DNA of 62,151 nucleotides from Candidatus Fermentibacteraceae bacterium (GCA_016936235.1 JAFGPK010000009.1:1-62151), one strand, 5' to 3'; counted from the first letter of the stretch, positions 34,635-43,517 are shown. The notes: generated by a model not told the origin, from the sequence alone. A program made the numbers and translations.

Positions 34635-35992
34635 TGATGATCCTTCTTCTTTGCGTCCTCACGGTTCCCGGTTCTGCAGCGGACCCAGTGCAGGTGGTAA
34701 TCGAAGGCAGCCCGCCCCTCCCTCTCCTGTACCAGCTCGACATCGATTCCGTTACAGTGTCCGACTCATCCATAGCCCTGCTGCAGGAACGGATGCTCCA
34801 GTGGTATCTGGAGGAGGGGTACCCCTTTGCTTCCGCGGGATACTATTTCACCTCTGCGGATACCCTTGCGGTCAACACCGTGCCCGGGAGGCACGCCCTC
34901 CTGGAGGAAGTGAGGATCGAGGGCATGCCAGGGACCAGAGCGTCGGTCTTCATAAGGCTTCTTCCCATGAAACCCGGGGAGAGCTACAGCAGGGAAGCGG
35001 TTGAGGAGTGGGTATCGAGGCTCCAGCGCATACGCTTCGTAGGGTCTGTGGGGCCGACACAGCTCCTTCTCGGCAGGGGTGGTAATCTGGTGCTGGTCCA
35101 GCAGCTTCAGAAGGGAAGCGCCGGGTACTTCTCAGCTTCCATGGACTGGCAGGGGGACTACCTGGAGGGGATGGGTGAGATTCTCTTCCTGAACCTGGCC
35201 GGGACCGCCAGGGAACTGGAGATCTCCGGGCAGACCACAGAGTGGGGCGGGCTCAACGCTTATCTCAGGTACAGGGAACCCTGGCTCTTCGGGATCCCCC
35301 TTTCCCTTCAGCTGGAGCTGTCCCAGGACACGCCGGAAAGCGCCTGGGTCAACAGGGAGGGGAGCATAACGGGCATTTGGAGCCTCAGCCGGACGGAGCT
35401 CCGGGCCGGCGCGGGCTTGTGGAGGGGTTTCCCTCCCGACGGCGAAAGGCAGGAGTACGATTACGGCCTGGCCGGGATCGGATACCTTCGGGGCAGGCGG
35501 GTCCCCCAGGGTTTCAGCGGCATAGAGCTTGACCTGGAGGGCCGGAGCGGCAGCAGAACGGGTCAGGATTCCTCCGGGATACTGACCATGGCCGAACTGA
35601 CATTCAGGGCCGATGTCTACAGCGGCCTGCTGGGTTTCGGAGGAAAGGTCCTGGCCGGAGGAGTAATGCAGGGAGACTGGTTCGAAGGTCTGTTGAAGAA
35701 GCTGGGTGGCCAGACCACCCTCAGGGGTTACCCGGAGAATGCTTTCAGGGGTGTCCGATATGCGGTGGCCCGGCCGGAGATCTCTCTCGGAGAGACCGAG
35801 ACCAGGATTTACCTTTTCGCGGACCTGGCCGTGATCAGGACCGACACCGACGAACTCAGGTACCCGGTGGGCTCGGGATTGGGCATAAGGGGCTACAGCG
35901 GAATATTCCATGCCGACGCCGCGGCTGGATTCCCCCTCAGCGAAGGGCTGGGGAGCGCAAGGCTCTACCTCAGGCTCACGGCTTCTCTTTAG
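34634..35992 (+). CDS. Omp85/TamA-like outer-membrane protein
   Basis: A 452-residue protein; signal peptide MILLLCVLTVPGSA. Residues about 35-150 resemble one or two POTRA domains (VRIEGMPGTRASVFIRLLP, KPGESYSREAVEEWVSRLQ). The barrel carries TTLRGYPENAFRG (LRGY at 363-366), the conserved loop-6 motif of Omp85 proteins that insert or export barrels. It is shorter than BamA. Its start overlaps the stop of the large barrel (TGATGATG), so it may help assemble that partner. Confidence 0.78.
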   Translation: MMILLLCVLTVPGSAADPVQVVIEGSPPLPLLYQLDIDSVTVSDSSIALLQERMLQWYLEEGYPFASAGYYFTSADTLAVNTVPGRHALLEEVRIEGMPGTRASVFIRLLPMKPGESYSREAVEEWVSRLQRIRFVGSVGPTQLLLGRGGNLVLVQQLQKGSAGYFSASMDWQGDYLEGMGEILFLNLAGTARELEISGQTTEWGGLNAYLRYREPWLFGIPLSLQLELSQDTPESAWVNREGSITGIWSLSRTELRAGAGLWRGFPPDGERQEYDYGLAGIGYLRGRRVPQGFSGIELDLEGRSGSRTGQDSSGILTMAELTFRADVYSGLLGFGGKVLAGGVMQGDWFEGLLKKLGGQTTLRGYPENAFRGVRYAVARPEISLGETETRIYLFADLAVIRTDTDELRYPVGSGLGIRGYSGIFHADAAAGFPLSEGLGSARLYLRLTASL

Positions 35993-36006
35993 GTCCGGCG
36001 GGAAGT

Positions 36007-36012
36007 TATAAT
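36007..36012 (+). promoter_or_regulatory. isolated -10 element before the amidohydrolase
   Basis: A perfect TATAAT 72 bases before ATG 36084, without a good -35 at standard spacing. It suggests the amidohydrolase begins a new transcript. Confidence 0.3.
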
Positions 36013-36083
36013 CTCAGGCAAAACTCATTCTCACGATCCGGAACCGTATCCGGGACGTGTGAAAGTTACTGAAAGGATTGGTC

Positions 36084-37316
36084 ATGGCAACCAGCAGACA
36101 GATACTCATTTCCGCCGATGTCCTTTACGACGGCCACGGGAAGCAGGAGAACTGCACCGTGGTCGTGGAGGGAGGCAGGATAGTCGATGTGGTGAAGAAG
36201 AAGATGAGGGCCGATTTCCGCGGATTCGTTACACCCGCCTTCATTGACGCCCATTCCCACATCGGCATGGACAGGGAGGGAGAGCCCTGGACCGAGTCCG
36301 AGACCAACGATATCCTCGGTCAGATCCTGCCCGTAAACGACCCGCTGAACAGCATCTATTTCGATGACAGGGCGTTCAGCGACGCGGTGGACTTCGGCGT
36401 TCTGTACAGCTGCGTGGTCCCGGGCAGCGGGAACCTCCTCGGGGGCAGGGCCAGGGTCATAAGGAACTTCAGCCCCAACAGGAAGGACGCCGTGGTCAGC
36501 GATTACGGCTACAAGATGGCCCTCGGCTTCAATCCGCGCTCCACCACCGACTGGAAGGGCGATCGTCCGAACACCAGGATGGGCGTTTACGCCATGCTGG
36601 AGCAGAAGTTCGACGAAGTGATCAACAAGAGGAGCAAGGCCGTACTGAAGAAGGAGAGGGATCTTCACAAGCTGGAGCTGGACTCGAAGGAGAAGAAACT
36701 CTCGAAGCAGGAGCAGGAGTTCCAGAGGAAGGCCGTCGACCTGGAGTACGACCAGACCTTCAGCCCGGCCGAGAAGGCCGTGATAGAGATACTGGAAGGC
36801 AGCAAGACCGCCAAGGTCCACGTTCACAAGGAGGATGACGTCCTGTACCTGATAGAGCTTGCGAAGAAGTACGGCATGAAGGTGACGGCGGACCACACCT
36901 GCGACGTGTTCCACAGGGAGATATTCGATGAGCTGGGGAAGGCGGGGATCCCGGTGGTGTACGGTCCGATGGGATCAGTGGGATACAAGGTGGAGCTCAA
37001 GCACGCCTACTACCAGAACGCGGCGCTGCTCATGAAGTCGAAGGCGTTCTACGGCCTCATGACCGATCATCCCGTGATCTGGTCCCCCTTTCTCAGGGAC
37101 AGCCTGAAGTTCTTCCTGATCGCAGGCATGTCGCCGGAGGAGGCCATATCGGTGATAACCTACAGGAACGCGAAGATACTGCACCTGGAAGACCAGCTCG
37201 GTTCCGTGGAGAAGGGCATGACCGCCAGCCTGCTCGTATGGGACCGCCACCCCCTGGACCTTGCCGCCTTCCCGTCAATGGTGATGGCCGAGGGCAGGGT
37301 GATAAGGAAGAGATAG
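36084..37316 (+). CDS. amidohydrolase family protein (imidazolonepropionase-like)
   Basis: A 410-residue cytosolic enzyme. TPAFIDAHSHIGM gives the paired metal His; AKVHVHKEDD, VTADHTCDVFHREI and MTDHPV supply the further His and Asp ligands. VEKGMTASLLVWDRHPLD is the usual end of the fold. A charged coiled-coil insert (residues about 190-225, KKERDLHKLELDSKEKKLSK) is unusual for the family. ATG 36084 follows AAAGGA at six bases. Substrate unknown; related enzymes hydrolyse cyclic amides or dipeptides. Confidence 0.87.
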   Translation: MATSRQILISADVLYDGHGKQENCTVVVEGGRIVDVVKKKMRADFRGFVTPAFIDAHSHIGMDREGEPWTESETNDILGQILPVNDPLNSIYFDDRAFSDAVDFGVLYSCVVPGSGNLLGGRARVIRNFSPNRKDAVVSDYGYKMALGFNPRSTTDWKGDRPNTRMGVYAMLEQKFDEVINKRSKAVLKKERDLHKLELDSKEKKLSKQEQEFQRKAVDLEYDQTFSPAEKAVIEILEGSKTAKVHVHKEDDVLYLIELAKKYGMKVTADHTCDVFHREIFDELGKAGIPVVYGPMGSVGYKVELKHAYYQNAALLMKSKAFYGLMTDHPVIWSPFLRDSLKFFLIAGMSPEEAISVITYRNAKILHLEDQLGSVEKGMTASLLVWDRHPLDLAAFPSMVMAEGRVIRKR

Positions 37317-37341
37317 GACCGTCCCGGGCGAAAGGGTACTT

Positions 37342-37806
37342 ATGAGATCTACGGCAGTCATGCTGACAGGATGCGCGTCCCTCATGGCCAGCCAGATATT
37401 CTATATGGATCTTGATCAGGTTGTCTGTCTTGTGGAGAACATACTGGTCGTGGAGGTGGTGCAGGCGGTCCACTTCCCCATGGACTACATGGACAGGATG
37501 GAGTACACCATCAGGGTGCTTGAGGTCCTGCACGGTGCTGATGTCCGGGAAGGTGACTTCATAGCATGGTACACGTTCGACCTGCCAAGGTCCTACACCG
37601 GTTCCGACGGAATGGAGGTATGGGAATCACCCCTGGTGACCGGTTCGGGGCTGGAGATGTGCGTGATGGAGGGTGACACGGTGATAGCCCTGACTTACTC
37701 CCTCTCCGACGACTCTTCCCGAGCGGCGGAACTGGTGCGCCTGGAGCCTCCCGACAGCCTCGAGAAGATAATGGGGCTTCTTGAAGGGATCTCCCCGGAG
37801 GACTGA
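37342..37806 (+). CDS. small exported or lipid-anchored protein
   Basis: A 154-residue protein of unknown family. The N-terminus MRSTAVMLTGCAS contains LTGC, a possible but unusually early lipobox. The body has no recognisable domain; it reads as a small beta-rich domain (MEYTIRVLEVLHGADVREGD, similar in style to OB-like modules). GAAAGGG lies upstream of ATG 37342. It follows the amidohydrolase by 25 bases and probably shares its transcript. Confidence 0.6.
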   Translation: MRSTAVMLTGCASLMASQIFYMDLDQVVCLVENILVVEVVQAVHFPMDYMDRMEYTIRVLEVLHGADVREGDFIAWYTFDLPRSYTGSDGMEVWESPLVTGSGLEMCVMEGDTVIALTYSLSDDSSRAAELVRLEPPDSLEKIMGLLEGISPED

Positions 37807-37830
37807 AGAGCCGGTCTATCCGATTGATTG

Positions 37831-37850
37831 AGATCCTGAGACCGGGATCT
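37831..37850. terminator. weak hairpin between convergent genes
   Basis: AGATCC and GGATCT form a 6-bp stem around an 8-base loop in the 54-base gap between convergent genes. No long T-run on either side, so termination here is only suggested. Confidence 0.3.
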
Positions 37851-37860
37851 TCCGCGGGTT

Positions 37861-39027
37861 TCAGAAGAAGGTCGGGACCTTCTTCAGGACCGAGTTCCCG
37901 TCGAAGGGCTCCGAATAAGGTCCCTGACAACGCTGGTCCCTGCTTAGATAGGTACCGGACAGCATTCCGCATGAGGCTCTGCAGCCTCCCGTGCACACCG
38001 ACCTGTAGGTGCAGGCGGAGCATTCTTCCGGAAGTCTCTTGAACTCCCTGAGCCTCGTTCCCCTGTAGCGGTTCCGGTAGATGGTCCAGATATCGTCGGT
38101 ATGTATGCTGCCAAGGGGTATGTCGTATACGAACGGGCAGGGCTGGACCGAACCGTCGGACCTCACCGTAAGCACGAAATTACCTCCGGAGCACGCGCTG
38201 CCTGTAAGCTTGTAGAAATCCCCGACGAAGTCCATGTGCGATCCGTCGGTGTTGTCCACTATCCAGTCTCTGATCCCCGCCCATTCCCGGCGTCCCAGCG
38301 CCAGCGGGTCGTCCGCCAGCTGGGGTATGTACTGGTAGAAGACGGAGTGGGCGCCCAGCTCCTCTCGGACGAACCGGCTGATCTCCCTTACGTCTCCAGC
38401 GTTCTCCCTGTGGACGGCTGTGAATGCATAGACCTTCACACCGGCATCCATTAGATGTCCCATCCCCTCCAGGGTGCGCCTCCAGGTTCCTTCGACACCG
38501 CAGAATGAGTCATGGACTTCTTCACGATGGGATACCATTGTGACAAGGGCTCCGTGGAGCCCTGCTTCAGCAAGGCTTCGGCTGGTCACTGGATCGGCAT
38601 GGACCGCGTTTGTGTAGAGGGTCACCACGGGAGACAGAGCGGTCTCCCTGGCGGCCCGTACTATGCTGTGTATATCATCCCTGAGAAGAGGCTCTCCGCC
38701 CAGCAGCTCGATCCTGACACCGCAGCCGCGGAGATCGCGGAACACCTTGTCCAGCAGTCCCATCGGAATGGCGCTGTCGTCGTGCTTCACGTAGCACATT
38801 TTGCACTTGAGAGTGCACCGTGTGTTGAGTTCGAGTTTCAGTGAATACAGGTGGGCTCCGATCAGCTTCCTGGCTGCTGCCGAGAAGAGCCTGCCGCCGT
38901 GATGAGCCTTCTCGAGTCTCCTGAAGGTTTTCAGGATACTGTCCTGCAGCCGTGTCATCAGCCTGTTCTTGAGCCTGGGAAACAAGTCCGGGGGTCTGGT
39001 TCCCGCTATCTCTCTACCGTAATCCAT
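37861..39027 (-). CDS. radical SAM/SPASM protein
   Basis: A 388-residue protein. CTLKCKMCYV (about residues 70-79) binds the SAM cluster. IELLGGEPLLRDD is the typical GGEP strand. The C-terminus CSACTYRSVCTGGCRASC with later CQGP is a SPASM region for auxiliary iron-sulphur clusters. The family includes peptide-modifying enzymes and heme or PQQ-type maturases. It is the last gene of the minus-strand operon from 42746, four bases after the PlsC fusion. No precursor peptide gene is evident beside it. Confidence 0.87.
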   Translation of the reverse strand: MDYGREIAGTRPPDLFPRLKNRLMTRLQDSILKTFRRLEKAHHGGRLFSAAARKLIGAHLYSLKLELNTRCTLKCKMCYVKHDDSAIPMGLLDKVFRDLRGCGVRIELLGGEPLLRDDIHSIVRAARETALSPVVTLYTNAVHADPVTSRSLAEAGLHGALVTMVSHREEVHDSFCGVEGTWRRTLEGMGHLMDAGVKVYAFTAVHRENAGDVREISRFVREELGAHSVFYQYIPQLADDPLALGRREWAGIRDWIVDNTDGSHMDFVGDFYKLTGSACSGGNFVLTVRSDGSVQPCPFVYDIPLGSIHTDDIWTIYRNRYRGTRLREFKRLPEECSACTYRSVCTGGCRASCGMLSGTYLSRDQRCQGPYSEPFDGNSVLKKVPTFF

Positions 39028-39031
39028 TCCT

Positions 39032-40690
39032 TCAACTCCTGTTCGGCGCCCGTCCCGAGGAGAGCTCCGCCATGGAGATTGTCATGTCCTGCCACATGAG
39101 AACGCTCTGGCGGGTGAAACGAAGCTGGTAGAGCAGGTCGTGCCGCCCGTCCAGGACGTGGAGCCGTTCGGAACCCTCGGTAGTGACGCTGCTGATGTCC
39201 GCCAGTCTTATCACGGTGGTCACAGCGCCGTCGAGCCTCAGAGTCTCCTCATCAAGTCTGACGGCCACCTTTCCCCTTCCGGTCAACGAACCGCCGGAAG
39301 GTCCCGAGAACATGGCAACCCCCGGGCATGACGCGGGGACATCAGGAACGCGCCCCACTCCGGCGGAGTACCGGATGCTTCTGTACGCTACCGGAATGCT
39401 GCATTCCTCAGGGGAACCATCCTGCCCTTCGAGGATCAGGGAGAGCCCGGCGAGTCTGAAGCGCTGCCCGCATGCCCGGCACTGGAATCCCCGGGAATGA
39501 TGGCGGTATCCGCTCTGCAGGAGGCAGGCCGGACACCTGTAGAGCACTTTCTCTATTCCTCTGCCAGCGGTCCTTCTTCTGCTGAGTGATGCCGGTTCCG
39601 TCAGGTCGCGGAGCATTGAAGCCACCCGGCTTTCAAGATCGGTGCAGGACGAGCTCCTGAGGGATTCCAAAACCTTGACAGCGACTTCGCCGGATGACGG
39701 GAAGCTTCTCCATCTGGGCCAGATGCCATAGCTTCCCGTGATGGACATAAGGACCACCGGTACGTCCGGGAAGAGCTCAAGGAGCTTCAGGCATTCATTC
39801 TTGACAGGCCCGGCCCCGCCTGTCCACGATCGCTCACCCTCGGGAAACACCACCACGGCCCCGCACCGTCGGATCGTCCCGGCGATCAGCCTGACGCATT
39901 CCATATCCCTGGTGTGCCGTTTTCTTGGAATGCAGCCGAGGCGCCTGAAGAGAACTGCAGCACCACTGTTCCTGAACATCTGGTATGTGGTGACGAAGTT
40001 CAGATACCTTCCGGTCGCGCAGGCCACGAACACCGGATCCAGGTAGCTCCTGTGCGGAGCGAGTATGAAGACCGGCCCCTCCCCGGGAACAGTTCCTGTG
40101 TGTCTGACCTTCACCCTCAGCAGGGTCCTGACCAGTATGAGCACCGGAAGCCTCAGAAGCGTCTGCAGACGGGGCAGTATTATTCCGGTCCTCTCCTGGC
40201 GGCCTTGTGCGCACTCGCCCAGTCTCAGCCGGAGATCCCTCTCCTCCCTGGATCCGTGGAGTACCACTACCAAGTAGAATACGGGAAGCACAAGGAGCAG
40301 CATTCCCCCCGAGCCGACAAGCACGGCGATGGGGAGGAGGCACAGGCAGTAGAACAAATAGACGGGGTGCCTCCATATGCTGTAGAGACCCCTGAGGGCA
40401 AGCCGGTCCGAAGGAAGTGACGAGATCGGCCATTCACCGGTCTGCAGCCTGAACTGGACCACGGCGGTGATAAGGACCGGGAAGAAGACTGCAAGGAGGA
40501 TTGATGCCGGAAGTGTCAGGGCATGACCAGCCTGGAAACCGAGCTCCAGCCACCGGTCGAGCATCAGTGATACCGCTACGATGAACCCCGGGAGAAGGAA
40601 CCAGAATACGACCGTGTACGAGGTGATCAGAAGGAATCTTCCCGCACCGGACTGACGGGAGTCGCCGCTGACACCGGGGACCCGGTGCAT
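39032..40690 (-). CDS. fusion of ICMT-like membrane domain, PlsC acyltransferase and zinc ribbon
   Basis: A 552-residue multidomain protein. Residues about 20-145 have four helices and GLYSIWRHPVYLFYC, the pattern of isoprenylcysteine/phospholipid methyltransferase-like membrane proteins. Residues about 190-370 are a PlsC-type lysophosphatidic acyltransferase: HRSYLD (213-218) is the HX4D motif and FPEGERS (282-288) the glycerophosphate-binding motif. A zinc ribbon follows (Cys 386, 389, 404, 407). The last 80 residues look like a PH/GRAM-type beta domain. Acyl transfer to a phospholipid precursor is likely; the methyltransferase part may be inactive. Start shares TGATG with the channel gene. 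Confidence 0.8.
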   Translation of the reverse strand: MHRVPGVSGDSRQSGAGRFLLITSYTVVFWFLLPGFIVAVSLMLDRWLELGFQAGHALTLPASILLAVFFPVLITAVVQFRLQTGEWPISSLPSDRLALRGLYSIWRHPVYLFYCLCLLPIAVLVGSGGMLLLVLPVFYLVVVLHGSREERDLRLRLGECAQGRQERTGIILPRLQTLLRLPVLILVRTLLRVKVRHTGTVPGEGPVFILAPHRSYLDPVFVACATGRYLNFVTTYQMFRNSGAAVLFRRLGCIPRKRHTRDMECVRLIAGTIRRCGAVVVFPEGERSWTGGAGPVKNECLKLLELFPDVPVVLMSITGSYGIWPRWRSFPSSGEVAVKVLESLRSSSCTDLESRVASMLRDLTEPASLSRRRTAGRGIEKVLYRCPACLLQSGYRHHSRGFQCRACGQRFRLAGLSLILEGQDGSPEECSIPVAYRSIRYSAGVGRVPDVPASCPGVAMFSGPSGGSLTGRGKVAVRLDEETLRLDGAVTTVIRLADISSVTTEGSERLHVLDGRHDLLYQLRFTRQSVLMWQDMTISMAELSSGRAPNRS

Positions 40691-42543
40691 CAGCGTTCGG
40701 CGATCACGATGATCTTCGTGCTGCCGTCATCCGGAAGGCTCGCATATCCAGGAGGATTGAGACTCACGACTGCTTCGGAGCCGGTTCCCGTGAGCCATCC
40801 CAGGGCCACCTCTCTCCTGGCCAGCCCCTCGACGATCAGACGGTCGAAGGTCCGCGAGTCGTAAACCCTCGGGCACCTGAGCTGTATCTCGCACCCCTCG
40901 GGATCGAAGATCTCATCGTACAGCGGCCTGAGATCCGGCTGCCTCACAAGCTGGGCCATTATCATGCTGCATACTTCGTTGGAGATCACGAAATCGTCTA
41001 TACCGGCGGCTGAAGCCAGTCTGCGGTTCCTGGGATTCCGTATCTCCGAGACCACGGTGGCGCCCCACTTTCCGCCCATTCTGTCGGCTATGTCCCTCAA
41101 TATCAGCAGCGACACTATACACTCCGAATCGGCGTCCTCATCGGTCATCCCCGGCGCCTTGCCCGAGACCACCATGATGCTGTCGTATATCTCCGGATGA
41201 AGGGACTCGATGCACTCCGGATCGGTCCTGTCGGTCCGCAGATACCGAAGGGTGCTGCCGGAGGCGCCGGCGGCTTCCATAAGTGCCTCACCCTCGTCTG
41301 AGGGTATGCCTCCCGCCACTACTATCTCGGCGCCGTCCACGGAGTACTCTTCCAGGAGCCTCAGCATCAGGGTGAACCTCCTGCTCTGGCCGGACAGGAC
41401 CAGCATCCGCAGCGGCTGCCTGCAGGTGTCCCTGCCCAGGTCCTCCAGATCATCTGTTCCGGACTCTTCCCGGCTGAACACCGTGGGTCTCGAGTCCTCG
41501 GCGAGGACAAGGAGGCTGTTCCCCCTGTTGAATATCGTTTCCGGAGCGGGGTTCAGCTCCAGTTTCCCGTCTGACATGATCCCGGCGGCCACCTTGCCGC
41601 GTATCCTCCGGGCTATCTCGCCGAACGTTAGTCCCTCCGCTTCCGGCGTCTCCTCGATATAGAATTCGTTGCCGGCGAAACTGAGTATTTCGCTGTAGAC
41701 GGCGCTGAGCCCCGGCTGCCTGCAGACCTGGACGATGAGACGCATAACCACTTCCCTTACTGGAACGCAGTGGATGTCATGGAATGCCATACCGGCTATC
41801 CGCTCCCTGGACCTGCTCCTGAGTTCGCAGACACCCACGGGCCTGTTGCCTTCGCGGAGCGAATTGATCCCGACAAGGGTCTTGATTATCCTGCTGTCGT
41901 CATCCCCCACTATCACGAACCCGCTGCACCTCTGGAAGCACGGCAGCTGAAGGGAGTCCACATCGGTGGTGTTCCCCGATCTGCAGATGACCTGCTTTAC
42001 GCTCTTCCTTCCCAGACGCTGGGCGAGTATCTCCTCCATCACCTCCCTGGAGCTTTCTGAGAAGATTACTATCTTTCCGTCCTTCCTGGTCTCCTCCCTG
42101 GCCCTCAGGAGTTCACGGGTGACTTCGTAGAGCCTGTCCCCGGTACCGCACACGATGTAATGGTCCTTCTCCAGTACCGTGGACCTGCCGCGCTTCAGGG
42201 CGTCCAGCTGCTCGGTTATCTTTGAGGAGAAGATACCTATCAGCAGAGAGAGGACGAGTATGCCGCCTATGGTCACCATGACGCCCACGGTGGCCACCTG
42301 CGGCTCGTACTGGTTGTCGCCTATGAAGGTTCCCTGGTCCAGCAGCCGAGTGAAGGACCACCAGAAACTGCCCTGGATCAGGTCTCCCACCAGAAGCATT
42401 CCCAGGACTATTATCACGGCGGAGACAGTCACCAGGGCAAGTATCTGCCAGGCGGGATTCCTTATCAGCAGGTTGTTCACGAAGTACCTGATCCTGCTTC
42501 CAGGGCTGATCCGCCTGGGGCCGCCCCCTGAGGGGAAGCTCAT
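40690..42543 (-). CDS. CASTOR/POLLUX-type ion channel with RCK domains
   Basis: A 617-residue membrane protein. Two helices (about residues 30-57 and 85-108) flank a pore-like segment, FWWSFTRLLDQGTF. A long cytosolic region begins with a Rossmann-type RCK domain (HYIVCGTGDRLYEVTREL) and a second RCK-like repeat near residues 360-600. The order matches bacterial homologues of plant CASTOR/POLLUX/DMI1 channels, which conduct cations and are gated by ligands. The pore lacks a plain potassium-filter sequence such as TVGYG, so ion preference is open. ATG 42543 overlaps the stop of the LapA-like gene. Confidence 0.82.
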   Translation of the reverse strand: MSFPSGGGPRRISPGSRIRYFVNNLLIRNPAWQILALVTVSAVIIVLGMLLVGDLIQGSFWWSFTRLLDQGTFIGDNQYEPQVATVGVMVTIGGILVLSLLIGIFSSKITEQLDALKRGRSTVLEKDHYIVCGTGDRLYEVTRELLRAREETRKDGKIVIFSESSREVMEEILAQRLGRKSVKQVICRSGNTTDVDSLQLPCFQRCSGFVIVGDDDSRIIKTLVGINSLREGNRPVGVCELRSRSRERIAGMAFHDIHCVPVREVVMRLIVQVCRQPGLSAVYSEILSFAGNEFYIEETPEAEGLTFGEIARRIRGKVAAGIMSDGKLELNPAPETIFNRGNSLLVLAEDSRPTVFSREESGTDDLEDLGRDTCRQPLRMLVLSGQSRRFTLMLRLLEEYSVDGAEIVVAGGIPSDEGEALMEAAGASGSTLRYLRTDRTDPECIESLHPEIYDSIMVVSGKAPGMTDEDADSECIVSLLILRDIADRMGGKWGATVVSEIRNPRNRRLASAAGIDDFVISNEVCSMIMAQLVRQPDLRPLYDEIFDPEGCEIQLRCPRVYDSRTFDRLIVEGLARREVALGWLTGTGSEAVVSLNPPGYASLPDDGSTKIIVIAER

Positions 42544-42746
42544 TCCCCCTTCTTCCTCTCGGCTGCATTGTGACGGGTCAGCCAGCCTATGGCGAACCCG
42601 ATCAGAGCCACGGAGAATATCAATACTATCATGGACATGCTGATCCTCCAGAACAGCAGCTGGACCACCGCCACATCCGAGTTCTGGATGATGATTATGG
42701 TCAGTAACACGGCCAGGACCAGTATGAGCGTCTGTTTGGGCTTCAT
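42540..42746 (-). CDS. LapA-domain (DUF1049-like) small membrane protein
   Basis: A 68-residue protein with two helices: LILVLAVLLTIIIIQNSDVA and SMIVLIFSVALIGFAIGWL, separated by VQLLFWRIS. This is the layout of LapA/YciS proteins, which act in lipopolysaccharide assembly in enterobacteria. First gene of the minus-strand operon; GGGGGGG lies upstream of ATG 42746. Confidence 0.8.
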   Translation of the reverse strand: MKPKQTLILVLAVLLTIIIIQNSDVAVVQLLFWRISMSMIVLIFSVALIGFAIGWLTRHNAAERKKGE

Positions 42747-42784
42747 TGGACCCCCCCTGAATGATAGGTTTTCAATACCGGATG

Positions 42785-42813
42785 AACATATCCGGGCGCG
42801 GCTTCACCGTCAA
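42785..42813 (-). promoter_or_regulatory. candidate promoter of the LapA-channel-PlsC-radical SAM operon
   Basis: On the minus strand TTGACG (42813-42808), 17 bases, TATGTT (42790-42785), 39 bases before the LapA-like start. Confidence 0.55.
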
Positions 42814-42842
42814 AGAACCGGACACCGGGGTATTCCCGGACA

Positions 42843-42871
42843 TTGCATTAGGAACGGCCATGGGATATAAT
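42843..42871 (+). promoter_or_regulatory. candidate promoter for the lipoprotein at 42936
   Basis: TTGCAT (42843-42848), 17 bases, perfect TATAAT (42866-42871). It is back-to-back with the minus-strand promoter at 42785-42813. Confidence 0.65.
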
Positions 42872-42935
42872 GAAAAGCGATCCGGCGGATGGATGTACCA
42901 CTTCGAGCCTGGAACGGCTCAAGGGAGGAAATGAG

Positions 42936-43517
42936 ATGAAACGCATACTCAGAGCGGCGGCATGTCTCCTTGCCGCCTGGCTGCTTGCGGCGGGGTGCGG
43001 CGATGATTCCACGGGACCGGGAAGCATCATCCCCGATGACCACAGCCTGGGGTGGGGACAGGCTATAGCCGACGGGGTGCGGGATACCGAGTTCCCCGCC
43101 GGGCACCTCTACCTGGTCTCGTGCATAGACGTGAACGAAGACGGGGAGCCGGAGACCGCCATACCATGGCAGTTCTACTACGGCGACCAGGCGGATTCCA
43201 ACAACGTCCTGATAGTAATGGTCCAGTACATAGGGACCACCAATATCCTGTGGGAGAGCGACCCCACGGTACCGTCGGGGGAACTGCCGGCCTACGATGA
43301 CGCCGGTCCCTGGGTCAGCGCCGCCAGGGAACAGCTCGGTTCGCAGTACAGCGACTGGGAAGAGTACGCCCTGATAGTCAAGGGCAACGACTATTCACAG
43401 TTCCCATGGGTATTCAACGTCGCGGTCCTGCAGTTCATGTCGCCCGATACCACGGAACAGATGACGGCCGTGATAGACGCGGACACCGACTCGGTCCTGG
43501 TGATATTCCAGTACTAG
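42936..43517 (+). CDS. lipoprotein of unknown function
   Basis: A 193-residue protein. MKRILRAAACLLAAWLLAAGC is a classic lipoprotein signal with lipobox LAAGC; the mature part begins GDDSTGPG. The rest is acidic and rich in Tyr, Trp and Gln with no known motif. AAGGGAGGAA lies before ATG 42936. An earlier frame from 42870 lacks a ribosome site. Monocistronic, between divergent and convergent neighbours. Confidence 0.75.
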   Translation: MKRILRAAACLLAAWLLAAGCGDDSTGPGSIIPDDHSLGWGQAIADGVRDTEFPAGHLYLVSCIDVNEDGEPETAIPWQFYYGDQADSNNVLIVMVQYIGTTNILWESDPTVPSGELPAYDDAGPWVSAAREQLGSQYSDWEEYALIVKGNDYSQFPWVFNVAVLQFMSPDTTEQMTAVIDADTDSVLVIFQY

